Assembly (NCBI GenBank): GCA_017631885.1
Contig: JAGBSH010000015.1
Location: 1 to 54,571 of the forward strand
Source: Fibrobacteraceae bacterium
Lineage (GTDB): Bacteria > Fibrobacterota > Fibrobacteria > Fibrobacterales > Fibrobacteraceae
Direction: 5' to 3'
Length of the DNA: 54,571 nt
Every line of letters begins with the position of its first letter. Position 1 is the stretch's first letter. This document shows, piece after piece, positions 1 to 10,215 of the stretch. Under the pieces are notes generated by a model. That model saw only the letters and a list, made by a program, of their open reading frames with translations. It searched no databases and was not told where the DNA came from. The translations under genes and the position numbers were made by a program.

Positions 1-948
1 AGGGTCTTCTAAGCGTTCATAAACCATGCCAAATGTTCCCCAATGCATAGCAATACTCTTTTTTGAACCAACCATTAAATGCAACTGCACTGCCTGCCTT
101 GGACTAATATGCTGTCTTGTATATCGTGATGGTTTATAACTCCCGATTGGCAAAAAAGAAACATCTATAGGAGAAAATCGCTTTCCAATTTCTTTATAAT
201 AGGAGCCATCTCCAAAAGCAATGTCACCAGCAAACCAAATTTTAAACCCAGATTTTTCAATTACCCAACCACCCCATAACGTGGAATTTTTACTTGATTT
301 CAACAAGCCCCGACGACTCGTGTGGTGCGCTGGAACAAACGTTAAATTATATTCACCCACCTTCGCAGATTCCCACCAATCTAACTCAATAATTTGTTTT
401 TTAGGAATCCCCCACCGAACAAGAATTTCAGCGACTTTTAAAGGAACTGCAAAAACGACAGCCTTATTTTTCTTAAAAATTTGAAGCACGCTCGCTTTGT
501 CTAGATGATCGTAATGGTCATGAGAAATAATCACTAAATTCACTTGTGGTAATGAATCTAAAGAACGCCCAGGTTTCGTCCCACGCTTAGGCCCAGCAAA
601 TGTCACGGGAGAAGCTCGTTCACTAAAAATTGGGTCTGTTAAAATTCCAAAATTTTTCCAACGAATATAAAATGTGCTATGCCCTATCCAAGTCGCTGAA
701 ATTGCATTCGAATCTTCCCATAAATTTTCATTACCTCGCACAATCGGCAATTCATACATTCGCGTGCGAAATTTAGGCACTAAAGAATCAACTTCCATTG
801 TATCGCGCACTGGCGGCGTTAAAGTGTCTGTATTTCTAAAATGCCCATTTGGCAAATGGTGTAAAGGCAAATCTTTTTCATTAAGATACACCGTTTGGCT
901 TACACAAGCACACAACAAAAAAAGACTAAAGAAAAGAGTTAAACGCAT
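1..948 (-). CDS. MBL-fold hydrolase, NAPE-PLD/UlaG-like lipoprotein (3' end off window)
   Basis: The reading frame opens with ATG at 948 and runs off the left edge, so about 316 residues are visible and the C-terminus is missing. A short signal peptide ends in a lipobox (LLCAC), which suggests an anchored lipoprotein. The metal-binding signature SHDHYDHLD (HxHxDH type) is clear. It is preceded by the WIGHSTFYI and ILTDPIFSERASP blocks typical of the NAPE-PLD/UlaG-like branch of the metallo-beta-lactamase fold. Further metal-ligand regions are visible at PAHHTSRRG, FAGDIAFGDG and AMHWGTFG. The substrate cannot be told from sequence; relatives cleave phosphodiester or lactone bonds. The gene is divergent from tilS with a 67-base gap, so the promoters probably face away from each other. 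Confidence 0.85.
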   Translation of the reverse strand, partial: MRLTLFFSLFLLCACVSQTVYLNEKDLPLHHLPNGHFRNTDTLTPPVRDTMEVDSLVPKFRTRMYELPIVRGNENLWEDSNAISATWIGHSTFYIRWKNFGILTDPIFSERASPVTFAGPKRGTKPGRSLDSLPQVNLVIISHDHYDHLDKASVLQIFKKNKAVVFAVPLKVAEILVRWGIPKKQIIELDWWESAKVGEYNLTFVPAHHTSRRGLLKSSKNSTLWGGWVIEKSGFKIWFAGDIAFGDGSYYKEIGKRFSPIDVSFLPIGSYKPSRYTRQHISPRQAVQLHLMVGSKKSIAMHWGTFGMVYERLEDP

Positions 949-1015
949 AAAAGCAAAATACAATTTCCAAAATTCCACCACCAGTCATTTCTTAGAAATT
1001 TTCTAAATTCAAGCT

Positions 1016-2242
1016 ATGCTTAAAATTATGGAAAATCTTCATGGGAAAAGCCTTTTACTTGCCGTTTCTGGCGGGCTTGATTCTGTGTGTTTGCTCCATT
1101 TTTTTAAAACTAATTTTGAAATTCTTGGGCTAAAAAAAATTGCTGTTGCCCATATTGACCATGCCTTGCGAAATGAAGAATCTGAAAAAGATGCCTTATT
1201 CGTTAAAGAATTATGCCAAAAATGGAATGTCGATTTTTATTTCAAATCACTCAAAGGCATTTTAGAAAAAGGCAATAACTTAGAATCCCGTGCACGAGAG
1301 TGGCGTTATCAAATTTTGCAAGATTTTAGGCGAAACGGAAATTTTGATTACTTGCTTACCGCTCACCATGGAAACGACCAAGCAGAAACCGTTTTGATGC
1401 GACTTGCACGTGGCACTTCTATTTCTGGTTTAAAAGCTATTCAAAAATTTAGAGAAGACTTTGTTTATAGACCTTTTTTACATATTCCAAAGCAAGAACT
1501 GAAGGAATATGCAAAAAAATATAACCTTGAATGGTGTGAAGATAGTTCTAACCAGGACACTTCTTTTAAAAGAAATTCATTCCGTTTAAAAACTTTACCT
1601 TTTATTGAAAAAAATTTCCCGGATTATTTAAAAGGGCTTATTCATTTACCATTTATTGCCGAACAATCTTATAGAAAAATCATTTCTTGTGCTGAAAATA
1701 TTTTTAATCCGCTTGTTATTCCTACAGAAAACTGGCCTTTCCCTTATGAATTTTGCCCCTATAAAAAAGCTCTTTGTTTAGATTACAACGCATTACATTC
1801 TACTATAAATTCTTTTGGAAAAGCTGAAATTTTTCGCTTCTGGTTAAAAAATCAAGGTTTTCACTTTCCTCTTGGAGAAAAAGGGCATTTATTTTATCCT
1901 TTTCCAAAAAACCGATTGCAATTTCGTTCTATTTTGGTTGAAAAATCAGGAAAAGGGCTTTGGTTTTTTAAATTAGACTCTTTTTCCCCACTAGATAATT
2001 TGTATCTTTACAACGCTTCTGCGGATTCTGTTAGAGAAACCTCAGTTATTTGGCGATTTCGACAACTTGGCGATTTTTATATCGTGAAAAATTCTTGTAG
2101 AAATCGTAGAAAATGGTCTAAATGGCTTCAGGAAAACGGTATTCCAAATGCTGTGCGTGACTATCTTCCTCTTTTAGCTGAAGGTTCAAAAATTATCCGC
2201 ATGGGATGCCCGACGGATTTCGTCAACAATAACAGTTTGTAA
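1016..2242 (+). CDS. tilS: tRNA(Ile)-lysidine synthetase TilS
   Basis: This is the ATP-dependent enzyme that attaches lysine to C34 of the CAU-anticodon tRNA-Ile, letting it read AUA. The PP-loop SGGLDS lies at residues 18-23. The family blocks AHIDHALRNEES, LLTAHHGNDQAETVLMRL and CEDSSNQDTSFKRNSFR follow in order. The protein has 408 residues, close to the E. coli enzyme (about 430), and the region after about residue 200 is the variable C-terminal tRNA-binding part. An in-frame ATG four codons downstream (1028) is an alternative start; no strong Shine-Dalgarno decides between them. It lies 15 bases upstream of ftsH, an association also known from other phyla, and is probably co-transcribed with it. 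Confidence 0.95.
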   Translation: MLKIMENLHGKSLLLAVSGGLDSVCLLHFFKTNFEILGLKKIAVAHIDHALRNEESEKDALFVKELCQKWNVDFYFKSLKGILEKGNNLESRAREWRYQILQDFRRNGNFDYLLTAHHGNDQAETVLMRLARGTSISGLKAIQKFREDFVYRPFLHIPKQELKEYAKKYNLEWCEDSSNQDTSFKRNSFRLKTLPFIEKNFPDYLKGLIHLPFIAEQSYRKIISCAENIFNPLVIPTENWPFPYEFCPYKKALCLDYNALHSTINSFGKAEIFRFWLKNQGFHFPLGEKGHLFYPFPKNRLQFRSILVEKSGKGLWFFKLDSFSPLDNLYLYNASADSVRETSVIWRFRQLGDFYIVKNSCRNRRKWSKWLQENGIPNAVRDYLPLLAEGSKIIRMGCPTDFVNNNSL

Positions 2243-2257
2243 ATATTAAAGGACTTT

Positions 2258-4348
2258 ATGGCAAAGGCAAAAAAAACATCTCCTATTCGCAACAAGAATC
2301 TTTTTGTCGTTTTTGCAATGATTTTATTGCTGATTTTTATGATGCGTTATTCTGAAAACGGTTCAACACAAGAAATGACCCGCACAGAATTTCTCGCTAT
2401 GATGGCTGATTCTACAATAAAAATCCAAGAAATTTCTTTACAAAAAACACCCGATGGTATCGTAGTTGACGGCAAACGTTTTATGACGGCAGAAGAAACT
2501 CAAAGTAAGAAAGCTAAAGGTTCTGCTTGGAGTCGTTTTATGCGTGCCGAAGCGAATGCAAAAAACACAACGCCGTTTAGCTCTCATTTACTTTCTATCA
2601 CCAATGAAGAAATTTCTGATTGGGAAAAGTCCAAAAATGTAAATGTAACTGTGATTCATGAAACTCCTGGTTTCTTTGAACATATTCTCGCATTTCTCCC
2701 TGTAATTTTGCTTATTGCCTTTTTCTGGATTATGATGTCAAGACAAAGCGGTGGCGGAAAAGGCATGTTTTCTTTTGGAAAAAGTTTAGCTAAACAATTA
2801 GATTCTAATAAAGCTAAAAAGACAACTTTTAAAGATGTTGCTGGTTGCGATGAAGCGAAACAAGAACTTGAAGAACTTGTCCACTTTTTAAAGAACCCTA
2901 AAAAATTTGATAACCTTGGTGGGCGTATTCCAAAAGGAGCTCTTTTAGTAGGTCCTCCGGGGACAGGTAAAACATTACTTGCAAGAGCAGTTGCTGGTGA
3001 AGCTGGCGTACCATTCTTTAGCATGAGTGGTTCTGATTTTGTAGAAATGTTTGTTGGCGTTGGTGCTTCTCGTGTTCGTGACTTGTTTGAAACAGGCAAA
3101 AAACATGCACCTTGTATTCTTTTTATTGACGAAATTGATGCAGTCGGTAGACAACGTGGCGCAGGGCTCGGTGGCGGTCATGATGAACGCGAACAGACCT
3201 TAAACCAACTTCTTGTTGAAATGGATGGATTTTCTGCTAATGAAGGCGTTATCCTTATAGCTGCAACAAACCGCCCAGATGTTTTAGATAAAGCACTTTT
3301 GCGCCCAGGCCGCTTTGACAGACAAATTATTGTTGGGCTCCCTGACTTACAAGGTCGTGAAGAAATTCTTCGTGTGCATATTCGCAAGCGAAAAGTGCCT
3401 TTAGATTCAGACGTAAAAATCCGCGATATCGCAAAAGGAACTCCTGGACTTGCTGGCGCTGATTTGGAAAACCTCGTTAATGAAGCCGCACTTTTAGCAG
3501 CTCGTTTTGACAACAAGAAAGTAACAATGCTTGACTTTGAAGAAGCTCGCGATAGACTTTCTATGGGGACAGAACGCCGCACACTGCTTATGACCGAAGA
3601 AGAAAAGAAATTAACCGCATACCATGAAGCTGGTCATGCTTTAATGAATCTATTGTGCCCACACACAAATCCTCTTCATAAAATCACAATTATCCCTAGA
3701 GGTAATGCTCTTGGTATTACCATGTCTTTGCCTGAAAGAGACCAAGTTTCTTACAGCCGAGAATTTGCTGAAGAACAAATTATGTTGCTTTTGTCTGGCA
3801 GACTTTCTGAAAAGATTTTCTTTAACCACCAAAGTACAGGGGCTTCTAACGACATTATGCGAGCAACCGAACTTGCCCGTAAAATGATTACTGAATGGGG
3901 TTTTGACGACGAAATTGGACCTGTTTGCTATTCTAGATCAGAAGGAGAAATTTTCCTTGGACGAGAAATAAGCAAGCCGCGTGAAATGTCAGAAAAAATG
4001 GCAGAAAAAATTGATACTGCTATCAACAATTTAATCCATAACTTAAACGAACGCGCTAAAAAACTTTTAGAAGAAAATCGTGAAAAATTGGTCGCTTTGG
4101 CAGAAGCCCTTATTGAACACGAAGTGCTAGATCGTGAAGAAGTGGATAAAGTCATTGCTGGCGAAAAACTAGAAAGTACAAAAAAGAGCCGTCAATACCA
4201 GCATATTTTAGACTTGGCTGAAAAATTGAAAAAGGACAATACCCCGCCGCCTGATCCAGGCAACAGAAACGAGCCTCCACCACCAATACAAACAACAGAG
4301 ACAGAAGAAACGCCTGTTACGGCTCCTACGACAAAGAATGTCCTTTAA
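2258..4348 (+). CDS. ftsH: ATP-dependent zinc metalloprotease FtsH
   Basis: This is a membrane-anchored AAA+ protease that degrades unassembled membrane proteins and regulatory proteins as a hexamer. Two transmembrane segments (about residues 15-32 and 145-162) flank a periplasmic domain. The AAA+ core follows, with Walker A GPPGTGKT near residues 232-239, Walker [13 protein letters not shown] and the second region of homology [20 protein letters not shown]. The zinc site HEAGH is at about residues 456-460. At 696 residues it is somewhat longer than E. coli FtsH (644), because of a larger periplasmic part and a proline/threonine-rich C-terminal tail. Its last 11 bases overlap the start of folP, pointing to translational coupling. 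Confidence 0.97.
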   Translation: MAKAKKTSPIRNKNLFVVFAMILLLIFMMRYSENGSTQEMTRTEFLAMMADSTIKIQEISLQKTPDGIVVDGKRFMTAEETQSKKAKGSAWSRFMRAEANAKNTTPFSSHLLSITNEEISDWEKSKNVNVTVIHETPGFFEHILAFLPVILLIAFFWIMMSRQSGGGKGMFSFGKSLAKQLDSNKAKKTTFKDVAGCDEAKQELEELVHFLKNPKKFDNLGGRIPKGALLVGPPGTGKTLLARAVAGEAGVPFFSMSGSDFVEMFVGVGASRVRDLFETGKKHAPCILFIDEIDAVGRQRGAGLGGGHDEREQTLNQLLVEMDGFSANEGVILIAATNRPDVLDKALLRPGRFDRQIIVGLPDLQGREEILRVHIRKRKVPLDSDVKIRDIAKGTPGLAGADLENLVNEAALLAARFDNKKVTMLDFEEARDRLSMGTERRTLLMTEEEKKLTAYHEAGHALMNLLCPHTNPLHKITIIPRGNALGITMSLPERDQVSYSREFAEEQIMLLLSGRLSEKIFFNHQSTGASNDIMRATELARKMITEWGFDDEIGPVCYSRSEGEIFLGREISKPREMSEKMAEKIDTAINNLIHNLNERAKKLLEENREKLVALAEALIEHEVLDREEVDKVIAGEKLESTKKSRQYQHILDLAEKLKKDNTPPPDPGNRNEPPPPIQTTETEETPVTAPTTKNVL

Positions 4349-5234
4349 TGAATTTTTAAAAAGGTGCAAATCAAACCCTTGGCGGGTAGACAGGGAAACC
4401 ATTTCAGGTTCCCCTGTTCCTGTTATTATGGGAATTTTAAACGTAACTCCTGATAGTTTTTTTGACGGTGGTTTATATAAAAATGAAGATAATGCTTTAA
4501 AGCATGCCATTAAACTTTTAGATGACGGAGCAAAAATTATTGATATCGGTGGAGAAAGTTCAAGACCTGGAGCATCCTGTGTTACGGCCGAAGAAGAAAT
4601 CAACCGAGTTGTTCCGGTAATAAAAAAACTGAAACCACTTTCTGATTCTCGTTCCTTTTTTATTTCTGTAGATACCACAAAAGCAAAAACTGCAAAAGCA
4701 GCGCTTGAAGCTGGGGCTCATATTATTAACGATGTTTCAATGCTTTCCGATGAAAAAATGCCACAAGTCATTAAAGATTTTGATGCTTCTGTTATCATTA
4801 ATCATAGACGTGGAAATTTTTCAACGATGCAAAAGGATTTTACTCCTTATCAAGACGTTGTAAAAGAAGTCCGAAAAGAACTTTTAATTGCCGCAGAAAA
4901 ATTATTACAAATTGGCATTCCTAAAGAAAAAATTTGCCTTGATCCGGGAATTGGTTTTGGCAAAACGGCAAAAGATAACATAGATTTAATAGCAAATGCA
5001 GAAGTTTTGCTTCAAGATGGCTTTGCATTACTTTACGGTATGTCGAGAAAATCCTACATTGCTAAAGTAAAAGGACTAGAATCAAGTGATAGGTTGATTC
5101 CTTCTCTTGTTTCTGGAATATTTGCCGCTCTTGGTGGTGTTAGTATCCTTCGGGTGCATGACGTAAAAGAAACAAAAGAAACTCTAGCCTTACTGGAGGC
5201 TTTTAGAAAAGATGGAACTATTTACGCTATTTGA
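4338..5234 (+). CDS. folP: dihydropteroate synthase FolP
   Basis: The enzyme condenses 7,8-dihydropterin pyrophosphate with p-aminobenzoate to give dihydropteroate (folate synthesis, the sulfonamide target). Signature blocks are present: [15 protein letters not shown] at residues 31-45, [12 protein letters not shown] near 68-79, the loop DPGIGFGK and the C-terminal GMSRKSYI. Length (298 residues) is normal for the family. The start overlaps the end of ftsH by 11 bases and the end overlaps cdaA by 23 bases, so ftsH-folP-cdaA reads as one coupled operon. No other folate gene is in the window. Confidence 0.96.
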   Translation: MSFNEFLKRCKSNPWRVDRETISGSPVPVIMGILNVTPDSFFDGGLYKNEDNALKHAIKLLDDGAKIIDIGGESSRPGASCVTAEEEINRVVPVIKKLKPLSDSRSFFISVDTTKAKTAKAALEAGAHIINDVSMLSDEKMPQVIKDFDASVIINHRRGNFSTMQKDFTPYQDVVKEVRKELLIAAEKLLQIGIPKEKICLDPGIGFGKTAKDNIDLIANAEVLLQDGFALLYGMSRKSYIAKVKGLESSDRLIPSLVSGIFAALGGVSILRVHDVKETKETLALLEAFRKDGTIYAI

Positions 5235-6048
5235 CATTATCCCTGTCCGCATGGCAGATATTTTGGACATTCTTCTTGTGTCCATTCTTGCGTATTATGT
5301 TTTTTACCTTTTCCGCGGCACGCGTGCAGTTCAAATGCTTTTTGGCGGTGCTATTTTACTTATCATCTGGTTTATTGCCAAATGGTGGGAACTCCACACG
5401 TTAACATGGCTTTTAAGCAACTTAGCGACTCTTGGAATTATTGCTGTTGTTATTTTGTTCCAACCTGAAATCCGAAGTGCTTTAACTCGTATTGGGCAAA
5501 TGATTAGCAGACTTAATTTACGTTCTTTATTTTTCCACGCCAAAGCACTTGACCAAATCACAGAAGCTCTTTCTTCTGCTGTGCAAGATTTAGCTAAAAA
5601 TCGTTATGGTGCATTGATTGTACTTGAAAAACGCGTAGGCTTAAAAAATTATGCAGACACAGGCGAATACCTTCATGCTAAAATAAGTTCAAGACTTTTG
5701 CGTTCACTCTTTTTCCCGAATTCGGCTCTCCATGATGGAGCCGTAATTGTCAATTATGAAGAAATTGTTGCTGCTGGTTGCATTCTTCCTATGCCTACTT
5801 CTTCGGATACAGAATCCGGTTATGGTATGCGCCATAGAGCTGCAAAAGCACTTGCTGCAGAATGTGATGCTATGGTTATAGTAGTTTCAGAAGAAACAGG
5901 TATTATTTCTATAGCTTACCGAAACTCCTTAAGAAGGCGACTCAGTATTAAAGAACTCGAAGAAGAAATCAAACGCCATTGGCAAGATCTCTTTGAAGAC
6001 GATTTAAACCTTAAATTCACAAAGAAATTAATGCGAAAGGAATCCTAA
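5212..6048 (+). CDS. cdaA: diadenylate cyclase CdaA (c-di-AMP synthase)
   Basis: It makes cyclic di-AMP from two ATP. The N-terminus carries three membrane helices (about residues 18-34, 42-58, 66-84) ending in ILFQPEIRSAL, as in CdaA. The DisA_N catalytic domain has the DGA motif at residues 175-177 and the RHR motif at 207-209. Length of 278 residues matches CdaA. The usual Firmicutes partner cdaR (YbbR) and glmM are not adjacent; instead it sits behind folP and overlaps the next gene by one base. A second in-frame ATG lies at 5251; the upstream start is preferred because the CdaA N-terminal helix is normally preceded by about a dozen residues. Targets of c-di-AMP (often osmolyte or K+ transport) are not in the window. 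Confidence 0.94.
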   Translation: MELFTLFDIIPVRMADILDILLVSILAYYVFYLFRGTRAVQMLFGGAILLIIWFIAKWWELHTLTWLLSNLATLGIIAVVILFQPEIRSALTRIGQMISRLNLRSLFFHAKALDQITEALSSAVQDLAKNRYGALIVLEKRVGLKNYADTGEYLHAKISSRLLRSLFFPNSALHDGAVIVNYEEIVAAGCILPMPTSSDTESGYGMRHRAAKALAAECDAMVIVVSEETGIISIAYRNSLRRRLSIKELEEEIKRHWQDLFEDDLNLKFTKKLMRKES

Positions 6049-7172
6049 TGCAACCCTCTAAGAAAAAATCTTCCAAAAAAAATATCATTTTTCTTTTTCT
6101 TATTTTCTTTTTACTCGTGTGCTTGTTTCTAGTACAATGTGCTTTAAAAGGTATTGCAGAACCTAAAGAGCAAGAAATTATCCCCGAAGAAAAACCTGTG
6201 GAAGTTCCTATACAAAAACCAATCGTTATTGATACAGTAAAAGAAGATACGATACCTCAAGATACGGTTCAAACAGTTCCAACACCTAAAAAAGAAAAGA
6301 AACCTGAAAAAGTGGAAAAACCTGTTATCGACTCTTCTGCTATAAAAAAACAGGATTCCATTCGCATTGCAGATTCACTTGCCAAAGCAGATTCTTTAAG
6401 AATTTTAGATTCTTTAGCTAAACTTCCAACAGATTCTGTTCCTCCAACTGTTAGTCTTGTGCCACCTCCTGGACGTTATTATGAGCCAATAAAACTCAAA
6501 GCAAAATGCGATGAGCTGAAATGTAATTCTTGGATTTCTATTGGTGATACCAATTCTCCGCAAGATGCCAAAAAAGGTATTGAATACAATAAAACGGGCT
6601 TAGTCTTTTTCAGAGCTCAGGATTCTGCTGGCAATTACAGCGAATGGCAAAGTGGTGAATACGATATGGCAAGCGATAACCGTTGCGGAAAAAATGCTTA
6701 CCCAGTTCCAGTTAATGGTAAAGAAATTTGTGTTGATGCTTATGAATACCCAAACAAAGCAGGCGAAGTTCCAAAAGACATGGTTTCGCAAGAACAAGCA
6801 GCTTCTTTATGTGCTAGCGAAGGCAAAAGACTTTGCTATTTAGAAGAATGGCAAGCCGCTTGTAAAGGTCGTGAACAAAACAACCGTTACTCTTATGGAA
6901 CATCTTACATTCCATCTCGTTGTAATTCAAATACAAAAGCTGTTATCCGTTCTGGCCGTCGCACACAATGCCGTAGCTGGTGGGGCATGTATGATATGAA
7001 CGGGAATTTATGGGAATGGACTGCAACCAAAAGCAAAGAAAAAGAATCTGCATTTATTGCAGCAGGTGGGACTTGGAGCAGCAACAACCAAACGCGTTGT
7101 ACAGAATCTAGTTATAGTTTCTACCCACAAAACCAATACCCTTCTGTAGGATTCCGTTGTTGTAAAGATTAA
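6048..7172 (+). CDS. membrane-anchored protein with C-terminal FGE/SUMF1-like domain
   Basis: A basic N-terminus and one hydrophobic segment (about residues 12-31) anchor the protein, leaving the rest outside the cytoplasm. Residues 40-140 are a low-complexity linker rich in Pro, Glu, Lys and DSxxIADSLAKAD-like repeats. A small Ig-like chitobiase/beta-N-acetylhexosaminidase C-terminal type segment follows (PPGRYYEPIKLKAKCDELKC). The C-terminal 170 residues form an FGE-sulfatase-type fold: GKEICVDAYEYP, GKRLCYLEEWQAACKG, MYDMNGNLWEWTATKS, AAGGTWSSNN and the ending GFRCCKD. Such domains outside sulfatase clusters are often non-catalytic, and no sulfatase gene is nearby. It ends the tilS operon, before a clear terminator. 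Function unknown. Confidence 0.8.
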   Translation: MQPSKKKSSKKNIIFLFLIFFLLVCLFLVQCALKGIAEPKEQEIIPEEKPVEVPIQKPIVIDTVKEDTIPQDTVQTVPTPKKEKKPEKVEKPVIDSSAIKKQDSIRIADSLAKADSLRILDSLAKLPTDSVPPTVSLVPPPGRYYEPIKLKAKCDELKCNSWISIGDTNSPQDAKKGIEYNKTGLVFFRAQDSAGNYSEWQSGEYDMASDNRCGKNAYPVPVNGKEICVDAYEYPNKAGEVPKDMVSQEQAASLCASEGKRLCYLEEWQAACKGREQNNRYSYGTSYIPSRCNSNTKAVIRSGRRTQCRSWWGMYDMNGNLWEWTATKSKEKESAFIAAGGTWSSNNQTRCTESSYSFYPQNQYPSVGFRCCKD

Positions 7173-7190
7173 AAATCAAATTGAATTTTT

Positions 7191-7222
7191 AAAAGCTCTT
7201 AGTTTTTCTAAGAGCTTTTTTT
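7191..7222 (+). terminator. rho-independent terminator of the tilS-cdaA operon
   Basis: AAAAGCTCTTAG and CTAAGAGCTTTT form a 12-base stem around a TTTTT loop, followed by a T run. It lies 19 bases after the stop of the FGE-like protein gene and separates that operon from the lipocalin gene. Confidence 0.9.
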
Positions 7223-7303
7223 ATTAATGCATAAATTTCCTCAAAAAAAAAGACTGATTATAAAATTTCTTTTTTCATATATCCTATAAAAAAAGGAGTT
7301 TTT

Positions 7304-7816
7304 ATGGAAAAGATTTTTATCTCTATTTCTGTACTTTTATTTTTAGGTTGCAGCAAAGTAACTGTCGATAATTCCGTCATTTCAGATTTTAATCTAAATC
7401 GCTATTTAGGTAAATGGTATGAAATTGCTCGTTTTGATCATTCTTTTGAAAAAGAAATGGAAAATACAAGTGCACAATATTCGCTACGACAAGATGGAAA
7501 AATTTCTGTCATAAATACTGGAATAAAAAATGGCAAACCAAAAGAAAGTAAAGGTATTGCAAAAACTACCGATACTACCGCCGTTTTAAGAGTCTCATTT
7601 TTTAGACCATTTTATGCTGATTATCGAATATTAATGCTTGATAAAAATTACACTTACGCTCTTGTTGGGAGTAATAGTGATGACTTTTTATGGATTTTAT
7701 CAAGAACAAAAAAACTTCCTTTAGAAGAAAAAAATAAAATTCTTCAAGAAGCAAAAAAACGAGGTTATAAAACTGAAAATTTAATCTGGGTAAAACACTC
7801 ATCAGATGCAGATTAA
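7304..7816 (+). CDS. Blc-like bacterial lipocalin (lipoprotein)
   Basis: A short signal peptide ends in the lipobox FLGC, so the mature protein is lipid-anchored. The lipocalin signature is intact: NRYLGKWYEIARFDHSFEK (GxWY motif) and later DYRILMLDKNYTYALVGSNSDDFLWILSRT, the classic strand G-H region with the conserved Arg. Length is 170 residues, as in E. coli Blc, an outer-membrane lipocalin that binds lysophospholipids or fatty acids. The start is well supported by AAAGGAG upstream of the ATG. It is probably a single-gene unit, with a terminator upstream and a 50-base gap before the Fe-S genes. Confidence 0.93.
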   Translation: MEKIFISISVLLFLGCSKVTVDNSVISDFNLNRYLGKWYEIARFDHSFEKEMENTSAQYSLRQDGKISVINTGIKNGKPKESKGIAKTTDTTAVLRVSFFRPFYADYRILMLDKNYTYALVGSNSDDFLWILSRTKKLPLEEKNKILQEAKKRGYKTENLIWVKHSSDAD

Positions 7817-7866
7817 TTTCAATATTTTAAAATAATTTATTGCGAAATTGTTGCTATTTTTGAGTT

Positions 7867-8652
7867 ATGAGTGAAGAAATACAGCCAACATTTTCAGAAA
7901 AACTTTTAAACCTAGCCAAAGCCCCAAAATACCGTGGTGCTATTTTCCAAATTGAAGCCGATGAAAAAGGTTTAGCATTAGTTGATTGCAAAGAAGGCAG
8001 TCTTAAAGTTTATCTTATGTTTGACCCTGAAGTAGACCAGGTTCTTGAAACTAGATTCTTTACTTATGGCGGTCCTGTTTTTACCGCTTTAGCCGATTTA
8101 TTTTGTTCTAAAATTCAAATGATGAAAATTGCTGACATTGCAAATATTCAGGTTGAAGATTTAGAAACAGAGCTTAGAGATATTCCAGAAGTTAGAGCTA
8201 TTCCGGAAACCGCTTCTGAACTAGCTCAAATGAAAACTCTTATTGAAAACATAGTTTCAACTTACCCAGCCAAAAAAGCGCTTGCACTTGCCACACGAGA
8301 AACTATGGAAAGAATCCGTTACAGGACGCAAACCGCAGAAGGGCGTGCAGAAGCAGATGCCGAATGGGCTTCTTACACTCACGAAGAACGTTTGAAAAAA
8401 ATTGAAGATTGTTTACACGAAAAAGTCCGCGGATTACTCCAAAATGATGGTGGCGATGTTGAAATCATTGAACTAGTTGAAGAAAGAAAATTGAGAATCC
8501 GTTACCAGGGAGCTTGTGCTGGTTGTGGTTCTGCTATGGGTGGCACACTCTTTTACATTGAAGACCAATTACGGGATAACGTTTATTACAACTTAACCGT
8601 TGAACCTGAAATGCCTGACATGTCCAATCCATTTGGAGAAATGCCTGTATGA
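7867..8652 (+). CDS. IscU-like domain fused to NifU C-terminal (Nfu) domain
   Basis: The protein has two domains. Residues about 1-110 resemble IscU/NifU-N, including the block [17 protein letters not shown] that aligns with the IscU TYGCG region. Only one of the three scaffold cysteines is obvious (C41); the TYGCG cysteine is replaced by TYGG, so this half may no longer assemble clusters in the usual way. Residues about 172-250 are an Nfu domain with [13 protein letters not shown] and the cluster-ligating motif GACAGCGSA (C217 and C220), which normally carries a [4Fe-4S] cluster to target proteins. The stop overlaps the sufB start by four bases (ATGA), so the two are coupled. It most likely acts as an Fe-S carrier with SufB. 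Confidence 0.85.
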   Translation: MSEEIQPTFSEKLLNLAKAPKYRGAIFQIEADEKGLALVDCKEGSLKVYLMFDPEVDQVLETRFFTYGGPVFTALADLFCSKIQMMKIADIANIQVEDLETELRDIPEVRAIPETASELAQMKTLIENIVSTYPAKKALALATRETMERIRYRTQTAEGRAEADAEWASYTHEERLKKIEDCLHEKVRGLLQNDGGDVEIIELVEERKLRIRYQGACAGCGSAMGGTLFYIEDQLRDNVYYNLTVEPEMPDMSNPFGEMPV

Positions 8653-10064
8653 GTGAACGCTACCGCTATGGTTTTGTAACCGACATTGAAAATGAAAGTT
8701 TTGAAAAAGGTTTAAACGAAGACATTATTCGCCGAGCATCTAAATTGCGAGGCGAACCAGATTTCTTATTGCAATTTCGCTTAAAATCTTATGAAAAATT
8801 ATTATCCATGAAAGAACCCAATTGGGCTGAACTAAAATTTGCTCCTGTAAACTTGCAAGATATTGTCTATTATTCAGCACCAAAAACAAAAAAAGAGCAC
8901 CAATCTATTGACGAAGTGGACCCAGAACTTTTAGCCACATTTGAAAAATTAGGCATTCCTTTAGATGAACAAAAACGACTTGCAAATGTCGCGGTTGATG
9001 CCGTTTTTGATAGTGTAAGTATTTACACTTCTCACAGGAAAAAGCTCATGGAAATCGGTGTCATTTTTTGTCCTATTTCTGAAGCCGTCAAAGAATACCC
9101 TGAACTAATTGAAGAGTACCTTGGTTCTGTTGTTCCTCCTGGAGACAATTACTTTGCCGCTTTAAACAGTGCTGTATTTAGTGATGGCAGTTTTGTCTAT
9201 ATTCCACCAGGTGTCACATGCCCAATGGACCTTTCTACTTATTTTCGCATTAACAATAAAGAAGCCGGACAATTTGAACGCACATTGATAATCGCCGACG
9301 AAAACGCTAAAGTCAGTTATTTAGAAGGTTGCACGGCTCCGGCATTTTCATCTAACCAACTTCATAGTGCCATTGTTGAACTCATTGCAAAAGACAATGC
9401 CAAAATCAAATACAGCACAGTCCAGAACTGGTATGCGGGCGACCCAGACACAGGTGAAGGTGGTGTGTATAATTTCGTTACCAAACGCGGAAAATGCGCT
9501 GGGAAAAATAGTCACATCAGTTGGACACAAGTAGAAACAGGGAGTGCCATTACCTGGAAATACCCAAGTTGTATTCTTCAAGGTGACAATTCCTCTGGCG
9601 AATTTTATTCAGTTGCTCTCACCAATGGAAAAATGCAAGCCGACACCGGCACCAAAATGATTCACATTGGTAAAAATACAAAGAGCACAATCATCAGCAA
9701 AGGAATTAGCGCCGATTATTCAAGCAATGCCTACCGTGGCTTAGTTGACATTCGTAAAATGGCAGACGGAGCAAGAAACTACACACAATGCGATAGCATG
9801 CTTGTCGGGACAAAAAGCGCTGCCCACACATTCCCTTACATAACAGTCGCAAATCCTTCTGCCAAAACCGAACACGAAGCCACTACAAGTCGCATCAGCG
9901 AAGACCAATTATTTTACTTTGAAAGCCGAGGCATTAAACGCGAAGACGCCATACAAACAATGGTCAGCGGATTTTGCAAAGATGTTTTCCAAGAACTACC
10001 TGGTGAGTTTGCCTCCGAAGCAAGACAACTCCTGACTCTCAAACTCGAGCATAGCGTCGGTTAA
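8649..10064 (+). CDS. sufB: Fe-S cluster assembly scaffold SufB
   Basis: SufB is the scaffold subunit of the SufBCD cluster-assembly complex. The 471-residue product has typical family blocks: [69 protein letters not shown] and the C-terminal [21 protein letters not shown] with [14 protein letters not shown]. Length matches bacterial SufB (about 470-495). It overlaps the IscU-like/Nfu gene by four bases. The normal partners sufC and sufD do not follow: the next 430 bases are non-coding repeat sequence, so they must be encoded elsewhere or be absent. Confidence 0.96.
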   Translation: MSERYRYGFVTDIENESFEKGLNEDIIRRASKLRGEPDFLLQFRLKSYEKLLSMKEPNWAELKFAPVNLQDIVYYSAPKTKKEHQSIDEVDPELLATFEKLGIPLDEQKRLANVAVDAVFDSVSIYTSHRKKLMEIGVIFCPISEAVKEYPELIEEYLGSVVPPGDNYFAALNSAVFSDGSFVYIPPGVTCPMDLSTYFRINNKEAGQFERTLIIADENAKVSYLEGCTAPAFSSNQLHSAIVELIAKDNAKIKYSTVQNWYAGDPDTGEGGVYNFVTKRGKCAGKNSHISWTQVETGSAITWKYPSCILQGDNSSGEFYSVALTNGKMQADTGTKMIHIGKNTKSTIISKGISADYSSNAYRGLVDIRKMADGARNYTQCDSMLVGTKSAAHTFPYITVANPSAKTEHEATTSRISEDQLFYFESRGIKREDAIQTMVSGFCKDVFQELPGEFASEARQLLTLKLEHSVG

Positions 10065-10069
10065 ATTTT

Positions 10070-10215
10070 ATGGGGTTCCCCGCGCAAAGCGCGGGTCGGG
10101 CTCTCGCGGTATCTCGTGCCGCCAGGTTTTAACTTTTAAATCCTTGCGCGGCACTCGTCCGTTCAGCCTTGCGGCAAGCCACAAGTCCGAACCATTTAGG
10201 CATCGATCCCTACCC
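10070..10215. repeat. GC-rich intergenic repeat element with hairpin
   Basis: A block much richer in GC than its surroundings follows sufB. It begins with a perfect hairpin, CCCGCGC-AAA-GCGCGGG (10078-10094), then GGGTCGGGCTCTCGCGG, further GC-rich segments (GCGCGGCACTCGTCC, CTTGCGGCAAG) and ends CATCGATCCCTACCCC. From memory it resembles intergenic repeats that start GGGTCGGGCT and end ATCCCTA in Fibrobacter and Bacteroidetes genomes; that resemblance has not been searched. The first hairpin could also terminate sufB transcription, although no good T run follows. No gene is seen here. Confidence 0.6.
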
